Below are positions 31,731-42,929 of a stretch of 64,000 nucleotides of DNA, in pieces. Position 1 is the first letter of the stretch. The number at the start of each line of letters is the position of its first letter. The position numbers and the translations under genes are program-made. This DNA is from Aplectana chamaeleonis (Eukaryota; Nematoda; Chromadorea; Rhabditida; Cosmocercidae), in the NCBI GenBank assembly GCA_029168955.1, contig JAPDOI010000442.1, positions 186,001 through 250,000 on the forward strand, given 5' to 3'. The notes under the pieces were generated by a model that saw nothing but the letters and a program-made list of their open reading frames with translations, did not search any database and was not told the origin of the DNA.

Positions 31731-32565
31731 AAAAACCATATGGTCGCGCGAAAGGCGAGAGCACCACAGTACACGTAATACAGCTACCTAACTCACAGTA
31801 ATCAGGGTAATACTTGAGTGGGGCGACGTCATCAGGTTCAGCCCCCACCTGAACCAAGATCCCAGGCGACAGTCAGGCCGATTTCTACTTCGGCTATTAT
31901 CACGGGAGCACTCCAAAAGATGGAAGACAATCCACCTGAACGATTAGCGATTTCGGCTCTGTCATAGAAGGAAAATCGCATTCTCGAGCAAGAACGGCAG
32001 GAAGAACAGAGCACCTAACAGCGATCGAAGCGAATCTTCTCGATGTTGTATCTCAACGTGCATATGTGACGACTGGAGCTTGTTATCCTTCAACAATAAA
32101 AGTATGCGTCAGTAGCCATCCTCAATTTTGGTAGATTCCTGATCATTATATGCTCGATTTTAAAAGTTCTAGCGCTACCTGGTTCATGGCATGTTAATGG
32201 AGTAACAAATCGCTTAGACAGATTTTGAGTTTTATAATTGTTTGACCATCATACTATGCTCGCTTGTTAGGTCCCCGTCACTTCTCGGGGACCGAGACTT
32301 TTGTGCTGCCGGATTTGTCAGGATTCAAGGACCTTGTATTGCTTGTAATTATCCCTTTGATGTTGTAAGCCTGAGGGATGCCGCCACCATTCGTTGCTTG
32401 GTCGCTCTTCTGTATAAAACGCAGAGCAACGCACACTGGGCCGATGTTAAGATTGAGCAAGAGGTTGTGGCTGCTTCATCTCACGACGATAGAAATGTGA
32501 GCTAGTCTTTTTGTGTTGTGTATGTCTGAAGCTTTGTGTATTGAATGAATATTATTTTATGAAGC
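31731..32565. other. Intergenic, no feature recognised
   Basis: Only short, unfamiliar open frames are present (for example 32242-32505). Confidence 0.5.
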
Positions 32566-32569
32566 TTAA

Positions 32570-33046
32570 AGGCACAGTCCAAGCTCAGGGACGAAATCTT
32601 AGATTTTCACGTAATTGTGAAGTAGACCCACACTATATAGCCCCTGCCAAATGCGAGCTCTCAATTCCTCCGAATAAGCGAGATATAGGGGGAAGCCACC
32701 CTGGGGCGCCCACACCCGGAAGCCACTTTGGCACACCCCTTTTTCGATTATTCAAGCTCAATACTGGCGAAATGAGCGATGATTTCCGGTGAATAACCCC
32801 GTTCTTCCCTTCATTCTCGGGTTATCTCTTTATTCAGGTCGGTTCGCATACATCGGTTGCAAATGACGAAATTTACGAGCCTCGGACAACTCGTCCACCA
32901 TGTTTCCGTAGCACAATTTTTGGGGGGCCATAACTTCGTTCCTAGGGGATCATGTACGATTCCAGAGACATCATGGGACTCAGCGTGAGACCGTTCTCAA
33001 GATAGGCAGAAAAGCAGAAATACGATTCTGAGGTTGGACTGTGCCT
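32570..33046. repeat. TTAA-target MITE, 477 bp (AGGCACAGTCCAAGC type), copy 1
   Basis: The ends AGGCACAGTCCAAGCTCAGG and GAGGTTGGACTGTGCCT are flanked by TTAA (32566-32569, 33047-33050). It is the same length as, and very similar in sequence to, 47466-47942. Confidence 0.92.
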
Positions 33047-33176
33047 TTAAGACATGAACGTCGCGGTTTTATCAACGTAGGTAGTAATAAACGTCCCTGT
33101 CTGAGAAATTGAAGAAACGAAAACCAAGGACTGTTTCGAAAGGCTTGAACAAAAGTATGTTCTCAGATTATCAGGA

Positions 33177-33290
33177 CCAGGGGTGTGCGTAAATGGAATT
33201 TCAAGTTTCGTAAATAGTAAACCGTAATTACCACACAACAACCGTAAATCGTAAATCGTGAACAGCAACTAATAACAATAACCACTAAAA
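33177..33290. repeat. CGTAAATCGTAAACC repeat, copy 2
   Basis: CAGGGGTGTGCGTAAATGGA is followed by CGTAAAT.GTAAACCGTAAT units; close to 28408-28515 down to AGCAACTAATAACAAT. Confidence 0.75.
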
Positions 33291-33403
33291 CTATTATTAC
33301 TATGGTGAAACAAGAGGAACTACCTACTGTCCTCCGTTACACGTACTTAGTTCATACACACATATTAGGTTGCGTTCAGAATTTGACAGCTAACCAGGTT
33401 TAA

Positions 33404-34459
33404 AGGCAGTGTTCACGATAATCTTCAATTTTGAGATTATTCGCTATATTGATTAAGTGGCCCCCGGAAAGAGCTAAAATGACGTAGAAATTGAGAAAAA
33501 CGCTCCAGAAGTACACGAAATTTTTAAGTATCACCCCGCCTCTTAAAGGCATCGTTCGCGATGAAATTTGTTTTTCAGTTTTCACTATATTTAGGAAGCT
33601 TTAATACCTTACACAACAGCCACATTCAAAAAACCGCTAAAAAGTTACTGAAAACTGCTTTTCCGAACCCCTGTTTCTTCGTTTTCAGGCCCCATTCAAT
33701 CAATCGACGCATGAGAGTGGAAGAGTTGATCGCTACGAATCGCTGTGTTGACCCGTGATCTCCCGAACAAATCCCGTTCATCCTTTTTTCAGCTGATTTT
33801 CAAGGGAGAAAAGGTTGTCCGATATGTGCAGAGAAGGCATTCACGACGTAATCATATGATATATTTCATCAACTTCCACGCATTTTTACTTTATCACTTT
33901 TTGATCAATCCCTTTAGTTTCCCATTAGGTGAACGGACGTAACAGATGATCGACCCAAAGGCCAACCCCCAAACCCAGAAAGACGTTTTCAACTGGAGAT
34001 AACTCCATTTTGGTTCGATCTTAAGATTACAAACTTCGTGAATGGTTTTATCAAGGCCCACTTGAACGATTTAACACAAAAACAGGAATTCGGTTTTCAG
34101 CGCGCACGGTGCCTTTAAGTATCACAGGAAGTATTTGTTGGGACAATGAAATCTTTTGTAAACCCGTTCTTTGCAATTCTCTCCTCTCTATTGCTCCATT
34201 CTCCCCTTAGGGCCCTAACTAATCCTGCTTTGCATGAAAAATTCTTCTCTTTTCGATTGACCCCATTTTCAACCGATGACAACCACCCTGAACATGTTCA
34301 TCCAACCGGACAACTAGTCCATGTTACAGAATAATGTCGTAGAAATACGACGTTTTAGTGGGTTTCTCGCCGTTTATTCGTGATTTTGGTAACACTTAGA
34401 GGCCACAGCATTGTTTTATGTGAAAAACTCGGTTACGCAAATCATCGTGAACACTGCCT
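33404..34459. repeat. TTAA-target MITE (AGGCAGTGTTCACGA type) containing a nested MITE
   Basis: The ends AGGCAGTGTTCACGATAA and ATCGTGAACACTGCCT are flanked by TTAA (33400-33403, 34460-34463). Without the nested element at 33547-34114 the length is about 480 bp. Confidence 0.88.
33547..34114. repeat. TTAA-target MITE nested inside 33404-34459
   Basis: The left end is AGGCATCGTTCGCGATGAA and the right end GCGCACGGTGCCT. TTAA lies on both sides (33543-33546, 34115-34118). The related copy at 31510-31525 reads CCTCTAAGTATC without the insert, which shows that one TTAA was duplicated. Confidence 0.88.
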
Positions 34460-34463
34460 TTAA

Positions 34464-35259
34464 GAGGGATGGCATACTTTGTCGCTGTCATGAGCGACTG
34501 GAATAAAACCTAGCACAAATCGCGGTTGGACCCGCACCGGAGCAGCGGCATCGGCTGTCGTAGGAACAGTTATCGCCCGTGAGCCTCAGCGGCGTGTCGC
34601 GGAAGACTAACATACTGTGCTTCTCTGAGCCAAATTCCTGTCCGCAATTGCATCTCGACACGCTTTGCGGCCCGCCGATCTGTTGATTCTAGGTGGGTTT
34701 TGGAAACTGGAAACCAAACAAAATTGGAGAAAACTATAAAAAAGCCACATCGAATCGACTTTTCGCTGGAAACTCGATTGACTCGAGCGCGTGTGGCCGC
34801 AATGCGTGTCGAGACGCAATTACGGACCTCAATTTGGCCCAGAGAAGCACAGTACTGCAAACGTGCCAAAGCCTGTCACTGTGCACTGTGAATGCGACAG
34901 GTTTAGAGGACAGGAAGCGGTCGCTGGCACTGTGCAGAGCGACGCGACCGCGTGTCGCAAAAAACACCATTGGCCTAATGGGAGCGTCTTACCCGTATTT
35001 CTCTCCTTTTCCTCATCACTCATTCCACAACTCCTCCCCAGATCTTGAGAAATCCGGAAGTCCGATTCAGTTATCCGCGTATCTGCTGGGCAACACAAAC
35101 ACAGTTATACTCTTAATGCCTCTCCCGTTGTAAGCTTTAAAACGAGCCAAAATGACCATAATTGAGCGATTCTCAACGGCCGAACTTGAGAACTCCTCTC
35201 ATTCGCTAGCGGAACGGCAACACCGATTATACAATCTGTAAGGATCTCACTGATATGTA
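34464..35259. repeat. Intergenic with inverted repeat at about 34608-34857
   Basis: The arms contain TACTGTGCTTCTCTG.GCCAAATT, TCCG.AATTGC.TCTCGACACGC and GCGGCC, with an A-rich centre. Probably a MITE; its ends were not resolved. The short frames around it are not genes. Confidence 0.6.
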
Positions 35260-35453
35260 TAGTTAGGTCCGTGGCTTGTTTCTCCAGGAAAAAATTCAAA
35301 TTTCAACCGCGGCCGGCGCGGCGGTTTAAATCTCACCAGCGGCTGGCTGGTAATCACTAGGCAGCCGCGAGTGAGATTTAAACCGCAGCGACAGCCGCGA
35401 TTCAAATTTAAATGTTTTTTTTTTCCTGAGGAAACAAGCCACGGACCTAACCT
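35260..35453. repeat. MITE, TAGTTAGGTCCGTGG family, copy 2
   Basis: The inverted ends are TAGTTAGGTCCGTGGCTTGT and ACAAGCCACGGACCTAAC, and the arms include CAGGAAAAAATTCAAATTT. 194 bp. Related to 22962-23360. Confidence 0.85.
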
Positions 35454-35768
35454 TAGTACATTATGTACTTCGAGTTCCCTGCTGAAGGTTGGCTTAAACT
35501 CGGTGTACGTACGTCACAAATATGGCACCGAGCTTGCGCCAACTTTCAATAGAGATCGTAAAGCATCAGTTCGATTCGGTCCAACTCTATATTATCTAGA
35601 GCGCAGTATCGGTCATCCAGCACTAGTTATTTTTCCTATATCCACTAAATCACTTGCAGAATCGTAGCTCTATTATGACGATACCGTAGCTTATCAAAGA
35701 CAACGTAAGCGAAAAAAAACTAGCTTTCTATTTTTCGCCGCTTTGTGCAGTCTGGTCCCTATAGTTAA

Positions 35769-36313
35769 AGGCAGTGGTCGTGATAAAATATGCTTGTCTT
35801 GTTTCGCTCTCTAAACCCTTTTCTGGGTTTAGAGTAGTACGAGCAATGAGAAAAAGTCGCGAAAAACCACTGTTTCTGGCCAAATTTCAAGCCTGAACTT
35901 TCTTGTCTTCAATGGTGGGCGAGCCGACTCCACATCATCGGCATCGATTATCTCTAATATCAAGCACATCAGGTAAATTCAAATTGACTTTCATTCAACG
36001 AACATTAACCGTCGGACTCATCTAGTCGAAAACATCGACTGAATTGCTTGCTTTCGTTGTTAAACTGTTTTCATTACGTAAATTTACATTTATTTCTTCC
36101 TCTGAATGTCGATGATTTTTGACTGCTCGGCACGAGGCTGCTATCTTTTTTTGCTACGCTGTGCACGTGTGCACGAACTAGCATCTTTGGGCCCTAGAAA
36201 CTCTCTTTCTAGCCCGTTTTTCACCGCGCTACCTTCATAGTTTTCCAGCTGTTTTCAATCAAAGCTGATTTTTATAGTTTTTTAGATAACGTTTTTCATC
36301 GCGACCACTGCCT
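35769..36313. repeat. TTAA-target MITE (AGGCAGTGGTCGTGA type)
   Basis: The ends AGGCAGTGGTCGTGATAAAA and ATCGCGACCACTGCCT are present, with TTAA at 35765-35768 and a mutated TCAA on the right. 545 bp. Confidence 0.85.
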
Positions 36314-37570
36314 TCAAGAAATATAGCCAACGAGCCCCACCAAACGCTCGCATGGTTGAGAGATAACACTTTCAGAAAAAGGGCGAAGATGAGCATTTAA
36401 ACAATGGCTCGCGCCTTTTCTGAGCGTCCGTTTGTTGCGGGCGAAGCTTTTGGGGTAAAAAAAGAACGCTCCTATTATTGGTTTCTTCTACGATCAATTG
36501 AGAACTTCTTTGAAATTCACCTTTTATTGGCAATATTTCGGTGTATCTCCGTCGAACTGGTGCTCCTATTATTGATTTTTGTGGACTCTAAGTAGCCGTA
36601 GTCTACTCAAAAGGCGGGCCAGGAGCATTATTTGATGCAATTTTTGATTGATTAGACTGCTTCGCTCGATTCTTAGTCACTTATAGGAATCAGGACAGTT
36701 GATCTTCATTAAAAAAACTCGAAAACGAAGTTCCTCGTGAAGAGTGCTATTAGATTGCATTGCGTCGTAGGCGGCAGCTAGTGAAAAGTGCGCGGCGTGC
36801 AATGCGGATTTTTTATCCAGCGGCTCTTACTCCGACCGTGTGTCCGGCGTTATAATGATAGAATCACGTCGAAGAATGATAATGGGATAGAGCTGTAGTC
36901 ACACGCCTGAATCAGCCCCATCTCCTGATCAAAAACATTGGTACACGCAAAATGAGATTAGAGCAGGTCAATTGGAGATGTCTTGTGATTTATTTCCATT
37001 GCATGTATTTTTATTTTCGATAGATTACGATTTACGGTCCAAAATGTCGTAAATCGTAAACCGTAATTACGAGACCCAAAAACACCGTAAATCGTAAAAC
37101 GTAAACCGCAATTACGCACAACCCTGGTCGCAATGTACGTCGCAGAGCAAATCACATCGCGCGCGATATAAGTGTGGCTTCCCCTATGGCCGGGATCATA
37201 CTTCCAGCGTTGAGTGACCCGACGCAGTATTTACCATCAGTATCTACCGAAGATCGATTTGCCTGGCATGCACTATCGCTATCGCTGGTCGCCTGAAGTA
37301 TGATCTCGGCGTAATTACTGATCGACGTTCGACGAGATCTCGATTGATACCTACGGTTACCATGCAGTCGCATCGCACGCTGATTGTTTTCCGAAAGAGG
37401 CCTAAATTATGCAGGCCACCATTCTCCTCTAGCCATGCCATTGTTTACGGAATCGCGTAGGAAAATCACAGGGCTATGTGTCTCACTTCGTTCAGTTTAA
37501 CGTCTTGACCGGTGGTCCATTCCATGCCACAACTAGAATGCCATACAAGTGACATTCGGTGAGTCACTTT
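36314..37570. other. Intergenic with repeat fragments
   Basis: No gene. 37016-37133 is a CGTAAATCGTAAACCGTAA repeat ending CGCACAACCCTGG, the complement of the CAGGG-type end seen at 28408 and 33177. An inverted pair GGGATCATACTTCCAGCG / CCTGAAGTATGATCTCGG lies at about 37191-37308. Confidence 0.55.
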
Positions 37571-38126
37571 AGGCCCCGGTCATAGTTGGATGAGCCGACG
37601 CCTCCAGCCCGGTCGATACACACAGAATGCATTGGAAATGGTATGCAAAAATCACTCGGTGTATCCCCCCCGCACCCCCCAACACCCACCCGGTCGATAC
37701 GTATGAACAACATGGTGAGGTGAAGCTGAGAAAATCACTCGGTGTATCCCCCGCACCCCAACACCCCCGGTCGATACGTATGGTGGAGTGAGGTTGAGAA
37801 AATCACTCAATGTATCCGACGCGGTCGATATCCATGCAATACGTGGATGAGAAAATCACCGGAGTGGGCGGGTCGAAGATAAAACATTGCGTATCACTAG
37901 AAAGCTAACCTTACTGCTACCTCCGTGACTTCACCATACTCGCCTTCACTATTTCTCTGAACAGGTGCAATCCTGTTGGCCACGTAATCATCGTCATATC
38001 TAGTTGGATGCATCGAGTGATTTTCTCAACCTCACTCCATCATTTTAAACATACGTATCGACCGGGGTGGTGTTGGGGGGTGCGGGGGGATGCAGATGCA
38101 AATAGCACCAACTATGACCGGGGCCT
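37571..38126. repeat. MITE, AGGCCCCGGTCATAGTTGG ends, internal tandem repeats
   Basis: The 19-bp inverted ends match perfectly. Inside, a roughly 75-80-bp unit (AAAATCACTCGGTGTATCCC, CCGGTCGATACGTATG) is repeated about three times. A diverged relative with the right end CCAACTATGACCGAGGCCT lies at about 38696-38990. Confidence 0.85.
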
Positions 38127-38514
38127 TAGAGGATAGCCCTCGGTCACCACAAGGGTGCTGGGCTACACCCGCCAGCGGTAATGGTTTGTGGATTGCTTGA
38201 CAAGTAATCCACACACGTTTCTGACAGGTGGGGATGGCCCAGCACCCTTGTTTTGGAGGGGGAGGGCAATTACAGGGCGTGCTTTAAATATGGTGACAAT
38301 GTTTCAAATCTCATCTCGTCGACATATATGCGTGACTAATCGGCTTCTGTGCTTTTTCTTTTCTACGAACCGCTCTCAGAATGTGCGAAACATCGCGGCG
38401 TGAAATCATTTTTAACGGCGTTTGCCTGAGGGGTTCTCAAATTGTAGGAAATAAATCGACTCGTTTTCATCTCCAATGATCTTTCCTACTTTACGTGTGC
38501 GGTCCTGGAGAATC

Positions 38515-38679
38515 GAGTAAACTCCAAATACCTGCGGTACCGATTGCTACAACGGCATGAAATGATGATATCAGTTGCATTTATATATCAGACCGACCGA
38601 CTGGAGCTCTCAAATGAAATTTGCGAAGTATTTTATGGCTCTGTGGCCATCGGTACCGCACGGTATTTTTCGTCTAGTG
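38515..38679. repeat. MITE, TACCGTGCGGTACCGATTGC family, copy 1
   Basis: About 165 bp with inverted arms (TGCGGTACCGATTGC / CATCGGTACCGCACGGTATT) and the centre CAGACCGACCGAC. The same element occurs at 42273-42439 and 52776-52941. Confidence 0.88.
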
Positions 38680-38695
38680 GAGAATCGCTCTGAGG

Positions 38696-38990
38696 TTCCT
38701 GTCAGAGTTGGTTGAGAAAATCACCGTGACCAGCCCGGTCGATAGGTATGGGAAACATGGATGATGGAGGTTGCAAAAAACACCCGGTGTATCCATGTGT
38801 GTCTGAAGCGGTCAATATGTATGAAATATGTGGGACGATATCATGGATATCATTCATTTCTTACCTTATATCATGTGAACATCGGTCGGGTCAGCCACAT
38901 CGGGTGTTTTTTGCTTCCCATCTCATGCATGTCTTTCATGATTATCGACCGGGCTGGCTACACCGATCATCCAACTATGACCGAGGCCTA
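38696..38990. repeat. Diverged relative of the 37571-38126 MITE
   Basis: Right end CCAACTATGACCGAGGCCTA; the left end is degenerate (TCAGAGTTGGTTGAG). It shares AGCCCGGTCGATAGGTATG and CCGGTGTATCC. Confidence 0.65.
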
Positions 38991-39751
38991 AGGGGGTCCT
39001 TTCGAAGTGTCTCTTTGAAAACGTGTCATAGCTGAAGTCTTGAGACCCTCTACAGAAAGAACGTGAGGGCAAGGTGCTGAATTTCATACGTGGGCTCTGA
39101 CAAGCACGCTCATGCCGATCAGTGGATGTAGGCCTACAGTAACGTTCTTAAAAAATATTCAAATGTCAGCTTGGATAGGAGCACATCGTACTAGCCAGCA
39201 AACATGCTTGCACAATTTCGACCTCCTCAGCCATTCCCCAGTGGCTTCTCGAAGAGAGCGGTGTGTGAATGACAGGATTATAAAACTAAAACTGCAGATT
39301 TCATCCGAATAATGTTATACAACCCACCCCCCAATCGGCTCTCGTAAACAATTTTGATGATAACCAATTGATAAAGGGCAGGGACAAACATCGAAACACA
39401 GAGAAAAATCGAATAAGCACCGTAATCCGGTGTAAACAGAAATAAAGAATTCGAAATGGAGAAGTCATTTGCGATTTGCATTAGAAGGCCTTGTGGTTGT
39501 GCATGTGACGTGAAGACTTGATAGCCCTGATAACCGCTCTAAGCTTTTAGCCGAAATCCTATGTTAGGTCCCTCAGTTCACCATCCCACCGTGAAGACTA
39601 CTGCTAGAACGAATGCAAATCTTCCTTCGACGCTTTTATACTCCTCATCTGTTATCAGTTTCAATAATGGTATTATAGAGCTGTCTCTGAGCTTCATTTA
39701 GGTATAATCTTCGTACGATGATGGAAGCTCTGATGATCTCTTTATTGCGGC

Positions 39752-39785
39752 GGTAAGCTTTCGGCTATAAAGCCGTCATCAGACC
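39752..39785 (-). ncRNA. Candidate dimeric-type hammerhead ribozyme in Penelope 3' region
   Basis: On the minus strand the core reads GGU-CUGAUGA-CGGCUUUAUAGCC-GAAA-GCUUACC. It fits the conserved CUGANGA and GAAA boxes, a GGC/GCC stem II, a stem I of GGU with ACC, and the cleavage triplet region CUU before ACC. Stem III would be AGCU, which is self-complementary, so only a dimer would fold well. Penelope-like elements are known to carry such ribozymes. Activity is not shown here. Confidence 0.5.
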
Positions 39786-40018
39786 TTGAAAATTTTTCCT
39801 TCACAATACATAGTTCAACACAAAATACAACATATTAGATAAACACGAACCAGGGTTCCCTTGACGGTTGGACTGGCTGCTGAAGCCCCAGGCACTAAAG
39901 GGATGATGTATGATAAACGACCCAGCGAGGAAAATCATGAAGTGCTCACCCCACTTGATCGAATGCACGTTACGAATAAGGCTGACTGCGGGTGCCCAGG
40001 AGTTGTTGCGATTAGAAC

Positions 40019-40390
40019 TTATTGGATAAGCCTAAGAAGGTCATGCAGCTCCTCTCTGGCATTGATTTCCGGTTGCAGTCGCCGGATTTCACGCGCTTCC
40101 ATCACTTTTCGCTCCAAGGGTCGCACCAGATGTCGATGGAGAACCGACACTTCAAAGGAAGGTGGGCCTTCGTTACAGTGTCTCACGTTGCGGTGCTTAG
40201 CGAAACTGCTGTTCGGATAAGCAGCAGGATTCGCCAAGGCTCTTCTATGCTCATCCAAGCGTAACCTCAAGGGTCTCATCGTTTCACCCACATACTTCTC
40301 TCCGCATGCTTGACAGGTGATCAAGTATACCGTCCCACGTAATTCACATACTTTCCGAGAGTGCAGTATCGACACGATCTGTCGTGACAT
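40019..40390 (-). pseudogene. Penelope-like GIY-YIG endonuclease domain
   Basis: Encodes GTVYLITCQACGEKYVGET (the GIY..YIG equivalents are VYL and YVG), then RLRLDEHRRAL and AKHRNVRHC. This is the nuclease that nicks target DNA in Penelope-like elements. It overlaps the end of the RT frame by about 70 bp in another frame and is C-terminal to it in the intact family protein. It ends at a stop near 40019. Confidence 0.9.
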
Positions 40391-41673
40391 CGGTTTTCGT
40401 ACACTCTCGAAGACGTGAGGAGATCGCGAAGGGTCGGAGGAGGGCGGAGAATCAGACGTATTGGAAGCAAAGAGCGTTTGACGGCATTGTTGACCTCTCT
40501 TGCTACTTTTTCGTTGACGTAAGGCAGAGATAAGGTAATCCCATCTGCGGCTCTATGGGGAGTCCAAGTTCTCAGGTTAGTTGCAGTATATCCGTTTTGA
40601 TCAAGAATAGTCCTGATCTTGGCGTCCACTGTTGGATCTGAGAAGGTCCCAAGCTTCTCTTTCGTTCTGAGAAGGTTGCGTATCACGTTGACCTTCATAT
40701 ACATAGGGTGCGCGCTCCTTGAGTGCAGAAGGATGTTCGAAGAAGATTCTTTCTTGAACCACAGGTGTTCTTTTCGTCCTCCCACTATTCGCACTTTTAC
40801 GTTTAGAAATGGCAAGAAACCACAAGTGTCAGGCGTTTCTGAAGTGAAATTCACGTTCGGATCTTGCGAATTCAATGCTTCTAACGTGCCGCTCAACTCT
40901 GTTTCATCAGTTCCGATAACAAATACGTCGTCTATATAGCGCTTAAAGTAGAGAATCCCAGTCGTTAGAGATGACTTTTCGATGTGGTCCAGGAAAATAA
41001 TTGCCAGCACCGGCGCAATGCGATTCCCCATAGCTAAGCCTCGCTTTTGCCTGTATATCTTGTTGTCGAAGCAAAATATATTACATTCAAGGGCCGCTTC
41101 AAGGAGAATTCTTATTTCCACTGGAGAGAATCCCATCATCGATACGTCGCTGCGATGTTCTTCTAAAAGAGCGAGAACAGCATTCACTGCCCCCATGTTG
41201 TTGACGTTGGTGTATAAGGATGTCACATCGAAACTGGCGTAAACTGCTGATGTTGGAACAGGACAACTACGCAATGACGCAAGAAATTCGTCTACGTTGA
41301 TGATATGGGCCCCCACGTATCGTAGTAGCGGCGAAAGAAGCTGGACAAGAAGCCAACTCAATCTGTCTGATGGACCGCCGCAGGACGCGATGATTGGTCG
41401 TGTCTTGATATCGTTACATGTAAGGGTTGTACTATCAATTGTCGGTGGAATTTTATGCGTCTTCACAAGAGTATAGAGCGTTGGCATAGAGGGTGAAGAA
41501 TCACTCAGTCGTTTTGCTATCACAGCTCCTACACGACTCTTGACAACAGATGTGATTGCAGTCTTCACTTTTCTGCATGCCGCGTCGAATGCTGGTTGTG
41601 TGCTCTCTTCATAGACAGTGGAATCTGAGAGAATTTGGTAAGTTGTCGCTTTAATGTTCAATAATAAGTTCAA
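40321..41673 (-). pseudogene. Penelope-like reverse transcriptase
   Basis: 450-residue open frame. RT motifs in order are TLVKTHKIP, RPIIASCGGPSDRLSWLL, YASFDVTSLYTNV, YRQKRGLAMGNRIAPVLA and RYIDDVF (YIDD at 40927-40938), then GFLPFLNVKV and the Cys motif CHDRSCRYCTLGKYV that precedes the endonuclease. All core RT residues look intact. The N-terminus is shorter than in full-length family members. A single frameshift near 40340 separates it from the GIY-YIG frame, so a full protein would need that shift to be an error or to be bypassed. Confidence 0.9.
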
Positions 41674-41756
41674 TAATAAGTTTCAATAATGTTCTTGTTT
41701 ACATAGGATTACGGTGCTTGTTCGATTTTTCTCTATGTTTCGGTTATATAAGGGCA

Positions 41757-41930
41757 GGGTATAAAAGGAGTGGAGAGCGGTGTGTCTTAATTCTGCACCG
41801 TCCGTCTCCAGTGGTCACCGGATGGAGCTCTGTACGGGCTGGAAAATGGGAATAAGATGTAACAAAATCGGAGTGAAAACTTGGAAAATTTCAGAGGCAG
41901 CTCAAGTGAGCCGATTGGGGGGGGGTGGGC
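41757..41930 (+). repeat. TATA-bearing repeat flanking the Penelope element
   Basis: TATAAAA at 41760-41766, then GAGAGCGGTGTGTCTTA and ACAAAATCGGAGTGAAAACT. It is homologous to the minus strand of 45840-46015. The left half of this copy lies at 39325-39383 (GGCTCTCGTAAACAATTTTG). The Penelope element splits it. Confidence 0.7.
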
Positions 41931-42175
41931 CGAATAAAAGCACCCATTTCACCCACCGTAACCCAATGGACATGATAAGAGTAAAGCAACACATCTGCAT
42001 CCCATTTACAACCGCGATAAAATGTCGGTTGGTCGATTATCATGCTCCTTGGAAGCAATTCACTTCGATACTTGTGTTATGAGGTTTTTCATGACAGTTT
42101 GGTGAGTGTTGTCGAGAGCAACTGTTGGGCAGCACTGAAGCGCAGGAGTTTGGAGTGAAAACTGAAGCAGCTGCC

Positions 42176-42854
42176 CAGGTACTCAGTACGACGGCCGGCG
42201 AACCTTTCCCAGCTGGCCCGCGGTCTCCGTCCTCCGGCCGCCCGCTTTTGGTTCGCCGGCCAGCCGTATTTCAAAGTAAACCCCAAATACCGTGCGATAC
42301 CGATTGCCACAAAGGCATGAAATGATGATTTCAGTTGCATTGAAATATCAGACCGACCGACCCAACCTCTCAAATGAGAATTGCAGAGTATTTTATAACA
42401 CTGTGGCAATCGGTACCGCACGGTATTTCTCGTCTAGTGTATGTCAACGGCCCGCCGACCTTTACCAGATGGCCCACGATCACTATTTGTATTATTGCTC
42501 ACCTCAAGCATGTCACTCCGGCCCCACGGCGGAGAAACGCCCCGCCTCGGTCCGCCGCTGTCTGCGGTGAAGAACCACCCTCCCCGCAGATTGCGGCAAA
42601 AACCGCCTTTTATACCGGCTGTGCACGTGATAACCACGTTACGACGAGATCAGTCGTGATCACTATCAATTGTCTTTCCAACCGGCCGAATCAAAGATGA
42701 CGTGGCGTGTTTTGTGGCTCGCGGACGAGCCAATATCCGCGCTGCGTGTGCGTCGCGTGCAACATGGTTCGTCGCTGGCCGGCACCCTCGAAATGTGAGG
42801 CGCCGGCCGTCGTTCTCGGCATAGACGTTCGCCGGCCGTCGCCCTGAGTACCTG
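42176..42854. repeat. MITE with CAGGTACTCAG ends and a nested MITE
   Basis: The ends CAGGTACTCAGTACGACGGC and GCCGTCGCCCTGAGTACCTG also share CCGGCGAAC/GTTCGCCGG. It contains the 42273-42439 element. A TATA box is present on the minus strand at 42608-42614. Confidence 0.8.
42273..42439. repeat. MITE, TACCGTGCGGTACCGATTGC family, copy 2
   Basis: Near-identical to 38515-38679 and 52776-52941, ending CACGGTATTTCTCGTCTAGTG. Confidence 0.88.
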
Positions 42855-42929
42855 AGTGGGGCAATAATTGGATTGGTAAAGCTCCGTTAAAAAGCAGCAT
42901 GTTGGTGCAACAAGTGGGGCATAAGAACC

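Larger units (their letters stand above)
39384..41749 (-). mobile_element. Penelope-like retroelement, 5'-truncated coding region
   Basis: 2366 bp, bounded by the 10-bp TSD AAGGGCAGGG (39374-39383, 41750-41759). The ends are inverted repeats of about 45-50 bp: GAGAAAAATCGAATAAGCAC near 39403 and, in complement, GAGAAAAATCGAACAAGCAC near 41730. On the minus strand it encodes RT and then a GIY-YIG endonuclease, the defining pair of Penelope-like elements. The 3' region (39384-40018) holds a ribozyme-like motif and a TATA box. It sits within a TATA-bearing repeat also seen at 45801-46103. Confidence 0.88.
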
